The notes beneath the pieces were generated by a model. That model searched no databases, was not told the origin of the DNA, and saw only the letters and a program-made list of their open reading frames with translations. The translations under genes were made by a program, and so were the position numbers. From Fidelibacterota bacterium (GTDB taxonomy: Bacteria > Fidelibacterota > Fidelibacteria > Fidelibacterales > Fidelibacteraceae), in assembly GCA_016937825.1 (NCBI GenBank), contig JAFGVT010000137.1, positions 1 to 7,269 of the forward strand: a stretch of 7,269 nucleotides of DNA. Reading direction: 5' to 3'. Shown in pieces: positions 1-6,289 of the stretch (position 1 is the stretch's first letter; each line of letters begins with the position of its first letter).

Positions 1-1505
1 GATATGACAGCCTTCGCTTCAAGGTGGATGACGGCGAACTCAGCGACACGGCAACGATCGTCATCGAAGTGCTGGCAGTAAATGATCCGCCCCAGGCCTT
101 TTGTCAGGCGATAGAAACGAAAGAAGATACAAGTGTGGCCTTTGTTCTGACGGGATATGATGAAGATAAAGATGAACTGATATATTCTGTTCTGGATAGT
201 ACTCTGAACGGAATGCTTAGCGGGTCACTGCCCGAATTGACCTATACGCCGGATCCGGATTATTTCGGACAGGACAGCATGAGATTCATTGTGAGCGACG
301 GCCATTCAGCGGATACGGGCAAGGTCAATATCGAAGTGCTTGCCGTCAATGATCCTCCCGAGGCCGTTTTTGCATCCTATGAAGTCCTCGAAGATTCATC
401 TTTGATCCTTGTTCTTGAAGCCAATGACATCGATAACGATGCTGAAGACCTCAATTTTACGGTACTTGACAGCACAATTAACGGGATTCTGTCCGGAACA
501 GCCCCGAATTTGCTTTATAAACCTTATAAAGATTATGCAGGTCCTGACAGTCTGCATTTCATCGTGGATGATGGGGAATATGCAGATACATCAACGATCG
601 TTTTTACAATTTTTCCGGTGAATGACCCACCTGTCTGGACCGCATTGCCGGATACTTCTTTCAATGAGGACGACAGCCTTAAGGTCCATTTGTCGCTCAT
701 TTTGTCATATCTCCAAGACAGGGATGATGTATTGGAGGATCTGGAATTGACTTTTGAAGTTCCTGATGTATTCCATTATGGCATGATCGACAGTATTTTA
801 TATCTGACTGCCGACGCGAACTGGTTCGGGGAGGACAGTATCCGCATTCAGGCTTCCGACGGCACCGATTCGACCTCTGTGACCTGGCGTATCACGGTAT
901 TGCCGGTCAATGATCCGCCGGTTTTCACGTCTTTTATTAACAATACCCTGTATTTTGATGCCGACCGGCGCGATACGACGCTGTTCTCTGAATTATTCAC
1001 CGATATCGATACTCCAGATTCCCTGATGACCGTAGCGGTCGCCTCAACGAATATTTTATATGAAGTTGTCCAAATAGAGGCTCTGCTTGTTCTCTATGTC
1101 GGCGAAAATACAAGCCTCAGCGAAACGGTCACGATCACTTTAAATGACGGTGACAACGAAGTCGTCGGACATCTGGATGTCGAGATCACCGAAGTGGCGA
1201 TCGAGTTCATCCCAGAGGAATTTGCCCTGCATGCCCCGTATCCGAATCCCTTCAATCCCGTAGCAACGATCCCTTATGATATCCCTGAGATAGCCGATGT
1301 TTCCATCATCATATACGATATAGAAGGAAAGAAGGTGAAGACATTGGTTAAGGGAACCATGGAGGCCCATGCCTATCGTTTGATCTGGAACGGAAGCGAT
1401 GACCACGGAAGCTCGGTTGCCTCCGGTATCTATATTTGCCGCATGACGGCACGGTCGGACGATACGACCTATCTGAAGAATCGAAAATTGCTGTTTGTAA
1501 AATAA
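1..1505 (+). CDS. Tandem-95 / cadherin-like repeat surface protein with C-terminal YPNPFNP sorting module (5' partial)
   Basis: This is the C-terminal part of a large exported, probably surface-attached or secreted repeat protein. The frame is open from base 3 with no stop, so the true start lies upstream; the GTG at 24 falls inside a repeat and is not a credible start. Counting residues from that GTG, VNDPP motifs at about 19-23, 108-112, 199-203 and 295-299 mark successive units of 89-96 residues. Units carry acidic DxD-type loops (DEDKDEL, DIDNDAEDL), an LDST-NG-LSG stretch and a DYFG-DS...F-V-DG stretch, as in cadherin-like (Big_9 / VCBS-type) domains that often bind calcium. The unit at about 300-392 is divergent. 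The end (about 400-493) holds YPNPFNP at 406-412, a FlgD-like Ig fold and a basic KLLFVK terminus, resembling TIGR04183-type type IX sorting domains. Adhesion or matrix binding is inferred; no catalytic domain is visible. It is 15 bases from the next gene. Confidence 0.88.
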   Translation, partial: YDSLRFKVDDGELSDTATIVIEVLAVNDPPQAFCQAIETKEDTSVAFVLTGYDEDKDELIYSVLDSTLNGMLSGSLPELTYTPDPDYFGQDSMRFIVSDGHSADTGKVNIEVLAVNDPPEAVFASYEVLEDSSLILVLEANDIDNDAEDLNFTVLDSTINGILSGTAPNLLYKPYKDYAGPDSLHFIVDDGEYADTSTIVFTIFPVNDPPVWTALPDTSFNEDDSLKVHLSLILSYLQDRDDVLEDLELTFEVPDVFHYGMIDSILYLTADANWFGEDSIRIQASDGTDSTSVTWRITVLPVNDPPVFTSFINNTLYFDADRRDTTLFSELFTDIDTPDSLMTVAVASTNILYEVVQIEALLVLYVGENTSLSETVTITLNDGDNEVVGHLDVEITEVAIEFIPEEFALHAPYPNPFNPVATIPYDIPEIADVSIIIYDIEGKKVKTLVKGTMEAHAYRLIWNGSDDHGSSVASGIYICRMTARSDDTTYLKNRKLLFVK

Positions 1506-1507
1506 AT

Positions 1508-1513
1508 AAGGAG
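1508..1513 (+). promoter_or_regulatory. Shine-Dalgarno site of the cohesin-like gene
   Basis: AAGGAG sits 7 bases before the ATG at 1521, just after the TAA (1503-1505) of the upstream gene. It fixes the start of the downstream gene and, with no room for a promoter in the 15-base gap, supports co-transcription. It contrasts with mutS in the same window, which has no such motif. Confidence 0.85.
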
Positions 1514-1520
1514 ATAGAAA

Positions 1521-2555
1521 ATGAAAAAACTCTGTATGCTATTCATGTTGACCGGATGTGTTTCCATGCTTATTGCCGCCAATACAATGAATGTGGTTCC
1601 GGTTTCTGTCAATGCGGGAGAGATCTTCTGGGTTGAGATCAATATTGATAATAATGATATATTTGCAGGATATCAGTGTGATATTGATTATCCTACCAGC
1701 TTTACATACCTCAATGATGCCGTTCAATCAGAGCGTGAAAATGGACATACATTACAGAAAAGTGAAGTTTCGGGAGCTGATAATGATGATATTAGATTAT
1801 TGTGTTTCAGTATGCCGGCTGTAGCGTTTGATGGAAATAGCGGAACTGTTGTTTCGGTCAAATTCCAAGCAAGCAATACTCCTGGTGAATATAATTTTTT
1901 ACTGAATGAGGATGTTGTTATCAGTAATATGACAGGAACTGATATTATATCGGGATATAGTGGTGGCACCATTACCGTCACGGAAGTCCCTCTTCCTATC
2001 ACCCTTGCATCTTTCACTGCCGCTCAAACAGGCGAAGGGGTCAGGCTGACCTGGGAAACGGCCTCGGAAACCGAGAACGATCATTTTCTGGTCTACCGCG
2101 ACGATAAGGTGATCGCCACCGTCCCGGGCGCGGGAACGTCCAGCGAACCCCGTTCCTACGAGTACCTCGACCGGACGGCCATGCCCGGCGGGTATACCTA
2201 TGTTCTGGCGGATGTGACCCTGGGCGGCACGGAGCATGTGCATTCGGAACGCACCCTTCATTTTCAGGTAGGTGAAGATCCCACTGTGCCATCCGGGATC
2301 GCTCTGACATCGGTTTATCCGAATCCTTTCAATCCCAGTGTGGTGATAGAATACGCCTTAACGTTTCCCGCGGATATCGGGATCAGCATTGTCAACACAC
2401 GGGGCGAAACGGTCGAACGCCTTTTTTTGGGACCGTCGCCCGCCGGTGAGCACAGCATTACCTGGCATCCCGGGGACTGTCCGGGAGGCATTTATATCGT
2501 CAGACTGAACGCGGGTAATATTTTTTCAACGGAAAAAGTGGTTTTTCTGAAATAA
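1521..2555 (+). CDS. Secreted cohesin-like domain protein with C-terminal YPNPFNP sorting module
   Basis: A 344-aa exported protein. Residues 1-20 form a signal peptide (two lysines, then a hydrophobic stretch to IAA); LTGC at 10-13 also resembles a lipobox, so lipoprotein processing is possible but the hydrophobic core before it is short. Residues about 23-153 resemble a cohesin / carbohydrate-binding-like beta-sandwich: a VVPVSVNAGEIFWVEINID start, a YQCDIDYP strand, an RENGHTL stretch and a final GGTITVTE strand. Residues about 157-250 begin LPITLASFTA and look like the fibronectin-III-like linker module common in FCB surface proteins. Residues about 262-344 are the sorting module, with YPNPFNPS at 266-273, GGIYIVRL and a KVVFLK end. 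The partner of the cohesin-like domain is unknown, and no dockerin is visible here. The gene probably shares a transcript with the upstream repeat protein. GC content jumps inside the gene near the domain junction at about 1990-2040. The architecture is well supported; the function is not. Confidence 0.88.
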   Translation: MKKLCMLFMLTGCVSMLIAANTMNVVPVSVNAGEIFWVEINIDNNDIFAGYQCDIDYPTSFTYLNDAVQSERENGHTLQKSEVSGADNDDIRLLCFSMPAVAFDGNSGTVVSVKFQASNTPGEYNFLLNEDVVISNMTGTDIISGYSGGTITVTEVPLPITLASFTAAQTGEGVRLTWETASETENDHFLVYRDDKVIATVPGAGTSSEPRSYEYLDRTAMPGGYTYVLADVTLGGTEHVHSERTLHFQVGEDPTVPSGIALTSVYPNPFNPSVVIEYALTFPADIGISIVNTRGETVERLFLGPSPAGEHSITWHPGDCPGGIYIVRLNAGNIFSTEKVVFLK

Positions 2556-2589
2556 TTCATTGATATATGCATCATGCTTACGAGACAAT

Positions 2590-2865
2590 ATGATCAATAT
2601 TTCTATGCTTATCATCCTGATCGCCTTTCTGATCTATCTGATCCCGACGATCGCAATCCATAAGAATTTGAACCGCTACAGCGATAAGTCGCCGGCATTC
2701 TTTTACATGCAGATCCATATGGGCAAATATCTGAAGCAATACCGAAAGATCACCAAGCTGAAAAAAGGGAGAACAGGGGCATATTATATTATTTGGTATT
2801 TTGGACTGGGCATGGCCCTGCTTCTGGTGGTGACGGCCGTTTTGATCCTCGTTTTGATAAAATAA
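2590..2865 (+). CDS. Small two-helix membrane protein, function unknown
   Basis: I do not recognise this family. Starting at the ATG at 2590 gives 91 residues. A TTG at 2560 would add ten residues (101 aa), but nothing upstream of it resembles a ribosome site, while GAG at 2582-2584 gives the ATG a weak one. A further ATG at 2605 is possible. The protein has a hydrophobic N-terminal helix (MLIILIAFLIYLIPTIAI), a central basic soluble segment of about 40 residues with many Lys, Arg and Tyr (including KKGR), and a second hydrophobic helix (GLGMALLLVVTAVLILVLI) ending in Lys at the very C-terminus. This predicts a hairpin inner-membrane protein. It lies 34 bases after the cohesin-like gene on the same strand and before a terminator-like hairpin, so it may be the last gene of that transcript. 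No link to the secreted proteins can be shown beyond position. Confidence 0.7.
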   Translation: MINISMLIILIAFLIYLIPTIAIHKNLNRYSDKSPAFFYMQIHMGKYLKQYRKITKLKKGRTGAYYIIWYFGLGMALLLVVTAVLILVLIK

Positions 2866-2933
2866 AAACATATAGTATATAAAATTGCACCGGGTAAAAA
2901 ACCGATGTAACTGAAATTACATTCCATCAGCAG

Positions 2934-2962
2934 CCCCCGGTTTTAACCGGGGGTACATTTTT
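2934..2962 (+). terminator. Probable intrinsic terminator of the plus-strand surface-protein cluster
   Basis: CCCCCGGT (2934-2941) pairs perfectly with ACCGGGGG (2946-2953) around the four-base loop TTTA. Five T residues follow at 2958-2962, separated from the stem by four bases (TACA), so the U-tract is offset and termination may be inefficient. On the minus strand no T-run follows the stem, so it serves the plus strand. It lies 68 bases after the small membrane-protein gene. Its sequence is nearly the same as the minus-strand terminator at 6229-6258. Confidence 0.6.
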
Positions 2963-3007
2963 AAAGGAAGTACAGATGGTGCTAAAGACGTCCCCCAACG
3001 AATTGTC

Positions 3008-3030
3008 CCGCGAAGCTCGCCGAAGCTTCA

Positions 3031-3034
<4 letters not shown>
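3008..3034. repeat. Hairpin-forming intergenic element beside the tRNA
   Basis: CCGC plus GAAGCT (3008-3017) pairs with AGCTTC (3024-3029) and GCGG (3031-3034), with one bulged A at 3030 and a six-base loop CGCCGA, giving ten base pairs. No T-run follows on either strand, so it is not a normal terminator. It starts with a GTCC-CGCG sequence resembling the start of the palindromes at 3338 and 6091, and may be a diverged member of that family. Confidence 0.5.
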
Positions 3035-3141
<107 letters not shown>

Positions 3142-3226
3142 CTTGCTTTTGAAAAAGCCAAAAAATTTAAAACGCAATTCCCTTTTTTACAATACTTATT
3201 TGCATGTTCGACAAGATAATGCCGGA

Positions 3227-3282
3227 CAGGATTACCGGAATATCCGATTACTTTAGTCAGGATAACAGGATAATCAGGATGG
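3227..3282. repeat. Degenerate CAGGATAA short repeat
   Basis: CAGGATAA (3258-3265), CAGGATAAT (3266-3274) and CAGGATGG (3275-3282) are consecutive, and CAGGATTA occurs upstream at 3227-3234. The 24 bases between are looser. This is an 8-9 bp unit array in non-coding DNA; no function is evident. Confidence 0.6.
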
Positions 3283-3313
3283 CAAACTGAACTTTCAACT
3301 ATTTTGCATATTC

Positions 3314-3428
3314 CAGCGCCCAGCCTTCGCCAAGGCTACCGTCCTGCGCTCCTTCGGAGCTTCGGAAGGGCACAGCGGCCGGCAGGCATCTCCCAGCGCT
3401 CAGCGCCCATTCTTAATTCATAATTCAT
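3314..3428. repeat. Composite repeat: heptamer arrays around an imperfect palindrome (upstream of mutS)
   Basis: The heptamer CAGCGCC (3314-3320) leads into a hairpin AGCCTT-CGCC-AAGGCT (3322-3337). Then comes the palindromic core: ACCGTCCTGCGCTCC (3338-3352), loop TTC, GGAGC (3356-3360), with TTCGGA repeated at 3353 and 3361, then AGGGCA. Two more heptamers CAGCGCT-CAGCGCC follow (3394-3407), then AATTCAT twice in tandem (3415-3428). The core matches the element at 6091-6127 beyond mutS. Confidence 0.65.
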
Positions 3429-3463
3429 ATTTCAAAATCAATGAAAATAAATTATATTCAAAA

Positions 3464-6061
3464 ATGGCGAATAAAGCGCAAACACCCTTAATGAAGCAGT
3501 ATTTCGAGGTCAAGGCCCGGCATCCCGACAAGATCGTGCTCTTCCGCATGGGAGATTTTTACGAAACCTTCGATACGGACGCGAAAACGACCAGCCGCAT
3601 CCTGGGGATCGTGCTGACCAAACGCAGCAACGGCGCCGCGACCGACGTGCCCCTTGCGGGGTTCCCGCATCATGCTCTGGACGCCTACCTGCATAAGCTG
3701 CTCAAGGCGGGGCTGAAAGTCGCCATCTGCGAGCAGCTGGAAGATCCCAAACAGGCGAAGGGACTGGTCAAACGGGGCATTACCGAGATCGTTACGCCGG
3801 GAACGGCCGTCAATGACAAATTCCTGGAATCCGGCGCCAACAATTACCTGGCGGCGTGGGTGTTCGGGCCGGAAACGACGGGATTCGCCTTTGTGGATAT
3901 TTCGACGGGAGAATTTCGTTTCGTGTCCGCAGGGAAAGAAGCCGTCATTGAACTGATCGAGGCGAAACCGGTTTCGGAATTGCTGATCCCGGACCACGAT
4001 CATGCCTACGTCCGGTCGCTGCTGCCGCATTACGGCGGCATCTACACGCCGGTCGCGGAATGGATCTCGGACCTGAACTATGCCGGTGATATTTTCACGG
4101 GTCACTTTAACGCCGCTTCGCTTAAAGGATACGGTATCGACGACAAGCCCGAATGCCTGCAAGCCGCAGGCATGATCCTGCACTACGTGAAAGAGAATTT
4201 TCAAAAACAATTGTCCCATATCAATTCGCTTCGCCAGCTGGACCTCACTAATTTTCTGGGACTGGACCGTTTCACCATTCGGAACCTCGAACTGTTCCGG
4301 CGTTTGTCGGGGGAGCAGGGAGAAGGGACCTTTTTTTATACCCTCAACGAGACCCGGACGGCCATGGGGGCCCGCCTTCTCCGGCAGTGGATCTATTATC
4401 CCCTTATGGAAAGGACGGCGATCGACAAGCGGCTGGACGTTGTGGCCTGTTTTACGGATGATCCCGCCGGCGGTGAAACGGTCCGCGGCATCCTGCACGG
4501 GATCGCCGACATCGAACGCCTCTGCGCCCGGATCGCGTCGGGCAAGGTCGGTCCCAAAGAGCTGATCTCCCTGCGGGACAGTCTCAAGGCCATGCTCGGC
4601 CTTTACGATACGATCGATCCTCAGGCCGGATTTTCCCTCACCGACCTGCCTGCCTTAAGGTCCGTGATCGCGCTGATCGAAGCATCCCTCAACGAAGATC
4701 CTCCCAATCAGATCCAGAAGGGCGGCGTGTTCCGCAGCGATTTCGACCCGCGTCTCGCGGAATTGCGCCATATCTCGCACGGCGGAAAGGATTACCTGCT
4801 GGAACTGCAGGAAAAAGAACGCAAACGTCTGCAGATCCCGAGCCTGAAGATCAGTTACAACCGGGTTTTCGGGTATTACATCGACATCACCCATTCGCAT
4901 CTGGAAAAGGTGCCGGATGATTATATCCGCAAACAGACCCTCACGAACTCCGAGCGCTATATCACACAGGAGCTCAAAGAGTACGAAGATACCATCCTGC
5001 ATGCCGAAGAGCGGCTTATCGCACTTGAGACGGCTCTCTACGACGAACTTTTGGAAAAAATCGGCCCCCATATCCCCGTTCTGCAGCGCAATGCCTTCGA
5101 GGTGGCACAATTGGACGTCCTGACCTCGTTCGCCCATTCTGCGGTGCGTGAGCAGTGGGTACGGCCCGAAATAGACGACGCCCCGGTCCTGGAGATCAAA
5201 GGCGGGCGGCATCCGGTGGTGGAATCCTTGCTGCCGCCTCATGAAGCGTTCATTCCCAATGACAGCTATCTGAATATCGACAGCGACCAGATCCACCTGA
5301 TCACCGGTCCGAACATGAGCGGAAAATCCACCTACCTGCGCCAGATCGCGATCATTGCGCTCATGGGACAGATGGGATGCTTCGTCCCGGCGCTTTCCGC
5401 CCGCATCGGTCTGGTGGATAAGATCTTTACGCGGGTCGGCGCCAGTGACAACCTGGCCTACGGGGAGAGCACCTTCCTGACGGAGATGATCGAAACGGCG
5501 AACATCCTGAATACCGCCACGCGCCGGAGCCTGATCCTGCTGGACGAGATCGGAAGGGGGACCAGCACCTACGACGGACTTTCCATCGCCTGGGCGGTTG
5601 TCGAATACCTGCATAACCGGCCGGATGTGGCGGCGCGCACGCTTTTTGCGACGCATTATCATGAACTGACCGATCTTGAGAACGTTCTCGAACGGGTAAA
5701 GAACTACAATGTGCAGGTAAAGGAATACGCCGACAAGGTGATCTTCCTGCGAAAGATCGTTCCCGGAAGCACGGATAAAAGCTACGGGATCTACGTCGCC
5801 CAGATGGCAGGGGTGCCGGGGGAGATCGTGAAACGCGCGAACGAGATCCTCTTCCATCTCTCGGGATCCGACCACACCCTCCCGGACGGAAAACATGTCC
5901 TGACGCCCGCCATGCGGGAAGAACGGTCCCTCCAGCTGGATATTTTCACCGCCAAAGACAGCGCCCTGCATCAAGAGATCCGGGGGATCGATATCGACAA
6001 TATGACCCCGATGGACGCCTTGCGGAAGCTGCAGGAGATGAAAGAAAAAATTAAAGAATAA
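3464..6061 (+). CDS. mutS: DNA mismatch repair protein MutS
   Basis: MutS binds mismatches and small insertion-deletion loops as a dimer and, using ATP, recruits MutL to start strand-specific repair in the cytoplasm. The protein has 865 residues, the usual MutS1 length, and appears intact. The mismatch-reading motif GDFYETF is at 30-36 (Phe32 and Glu34). Connector, lever and clamp domains follow (about 125-570, with the conserved FGYYIDIT at 469-476). The ATPase has Walker A GPNMSGKST at 615-623, the YGESTFLTEM signature at 666-675, Walker B ILLDEIGRGTS at 691-701 and ATHYHEL at 729-735. QLDIF at 824-828 matches a beta-clamp-binding motif, and the tail has the typical TPMDALRKLQEMK helix. The ATG at 3464 is chosen because the conserved N-terminal PLMKQY follows at once; no Shine-Dalgarno precedes it, only AT-rich sequence. 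No mutL lies next to it. It is not in an operon with either neighbour. Confidence 0.98.
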   Translation: MANKAQTPLMKQYFEVKARHPDKIVLFRMGDFYETFDTDAKTTSRILGIVLTKRSNGAATDVPLAGFPHHALDAYLHKLLKAGLKVAICEQLEDPKQAKGLVKRGITEIVTPGTAVNDKFLESGANNYLAAWVFGPETTGFAFVDISTGEFRFVSAGKEAVIELIEAKPVSELLIPDHDHAYVRSLLPHYGGIYTPVAEWISDLNYAGDIFTGHFNAASLKGYGIDDKPECLQAAGMILHYVKENFQKQLSHINSLRQLDLTNFLGLDRFTIRNLELFRRLSGEQGEGTFFYTLNETRTAMGARLLRQWIYYPLMERTAIDKRLDVVACFTDDPAGGETVRGILHGIADIERLCARIASGKVGPKELISLRDSLKAMLGLYDTIDPQAGFSLTDLPALRSVIALIEASLNEDPPNQIQKGGVFRSDFDPRLAELRHISHGGKDYLLELQEKERKRLQIPSLKISYNRVFGYYIDITHSHLEKVPDDYIRKQTLTNSERYITQELKEYEDTILHAEERLIALETALYDELLEKIGPHIPVLQRNAFEVAQLDVLTSFAHSAVREQWVRPEIDDAPVLEIKGGRHPVVESLLPPHEAFIPNDSYLNIDSDQIHLITGPNMSGKSTYLRQIAIIALMGQMGCFVPALSARIGLVDKIFTRVGASDNLAYGESTFLTEMIETANILNTATRRSLILLDEIGRGTSTYDGLSIAWAVVEYLHNRPDVAARTLFATHYHELTDLENVLERVKNYNVQVKEYADKVIFLRKIVPGSTDKSYGIYVAQMAGVPGEIVKRANEILFHLSGSDHTLPDGKHVLTPAMREERSLQLDIFTAKDSALHQEIRGIDIDNMTPMDALRKLQEMKEKIKE

Positions 6062-6065
6062 AAGA

Positions 6066-6147
6066 GTAGACGGTAGTCAGTAGTCAGAAGACCGTCCTAC
6101 GCTCCGAAGTAACGGAGCTACGGAGGGCAGGCAGTAGACGGTAGACC
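6066..6147. repeat. Composite repeat: heptamer arrays around an imperfect palindrome (downstream of mutS)
   Basis: Four consecutive 7-bp units (GTAGACG, GTAGTCA, GTAGTCA, GAAGACC) fill 6066-6093. They run into an imperfect palindrome at 6091-6127: ACCGTCCTACGCTCCG (6091-6106), loop AAGTAA, CGGAGC (6112-6118 region), then TACGGAGGGCA. Two more heptamers, GTAGACG and GTAGACC, follow at 6134-6147. The palindrome shares ACCGTCCT-CGCTCC and CGGAGCT-CGGA-GGGCA with the element at 3338-3372 before mutS. This starts five bases after the mutS stop; no T-run follows the palindrome, so it is not a standard terminator. Confidence 0.65.
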
Positions 6148-6149
6148 CT

Positions 6150-6177
6150 CATGCGCCCCGACTTGTCGGAGCGCATG
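6150..6177. repeat. Long GC-rich hairpin without T-tract
   Basis: CATGCGC-C-CCGAC (6150-6162) pairs with GTCGG-A-GCGCATG (6165-6177): twelve base pairs and one C-A mismatch, with almost no loop. Neither strand has a T-run after it, so it does not look like an intrinsic terminator. Its minus-strand arm reads TGCGCTCCGA, overlapping the CGCTCCGA core of the palindromes near 3345 and 6100, so it may belong to the same family. Confidence 0.6.
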
Positions 6178-6181
6178 TGGA

Positions 6182-6209
6182 AGTCACCAGTCACCAGTCA
6201 CCAGTCACC
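6182..6209. repeat. Perfect 7-bp tandem repeat, AGTCACC x4
   Basis: Four identical AGTCACC units lie head to tail (6182-6188, 6189-6195, 6196-6202, 6203-6209). The array is non-coding and lies between mutS and the minus-strand terminator. Being perfect and short, it is a candidate for copy-number variation between strains. Confidence 0.85.
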
Positions 6210-6228
6210 CCGCACGCGTCTTACGCAC

Positions 6229-6258
6229 AAAAAAAGCCCCAGGCTAAAACCCGGGGCT
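6229..6258 (-). terminator. Intrinsic terminator of the minus-strand outer-membrane-protein gene
   Basis: Read on the minus strand, AGCCCC-G-GG pairs with CC-U-GGGGCU around the loop UUUUAG, followed at once by seven U residues (plus-strand A-run 6229-6235). The one imperfect position is a G-U wobble on the minus strand but an A-C mismatch on the plus strand, which confirms the orientation. It lies 31 bases past the TAA at 6290-6292. Confidence 0.9.
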
Positions 6259-6289
6259 GCTTTGGTTGTGATGTTTTTATTCTTTGCTC

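Larger units (their letters stand above)
3142..3463. other. Gene-free, repeat-rich gap between tRNA-Ser and mutS
   Basis: There is no credible coding region in these 322 bases. The first 70 or so are AT-rich and must include any tRNA promoter (minus strand), but I cannot place its elements with confidence. The rest holds, in order: degenerate CAGGATAA units (3227-3282), heptamer CAGCGCC (3314-3320), two hairpins (3322-3337 and 3348-3360), heptamers CAGCGCT-CAGCGCC (3394-3407) and AATTCAT twice (3415-3428). The 35 bases before mutS are very AT-rich, with TATATT at 3453-3458, and may hold its promoter; this is unproven. Confidence 0.7.

Noticed and set aside
1899..2310. Overlapping minus-strand open frames opposite the cohesin-like gene.
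   Set aside because: They overlap each other and the well-supported plus-strand domains, and their products are Arg/Gly/Pro-rich without domains.
2869..2886. The TATAGTATATAAAATT stretch after the small membrane-protein gene as a promoter.
   Set aside because: It resembles a -10 box but has no clear -35 and no plus-strand gene before the terminator-like hairpin.
3488..4498. A 336-codon open frame antisense to the mutS 5' half.
   Set aside because: Same reason: it mirrors a clearly coding mutS frame, has low-complexity Arg/Gln/Gly-rich content and no family resemblance.
4655..5974. A 439-codon open frame antisense to mutS.
   Set aside because: It lies wholly within the conserved mutS ATPase and clamp coding sequence. 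Its product is rich in His, Arg, Gly and Gln with no recognisable domain, as expected for a shadow of a GC-rich gene.
6182..6209. AGTCACC x4 considered as a CRISPR array.
   Set aside because: Units are 7 bp with no spacers between them, so this is a simple tandem repeat. No cas gene is present.
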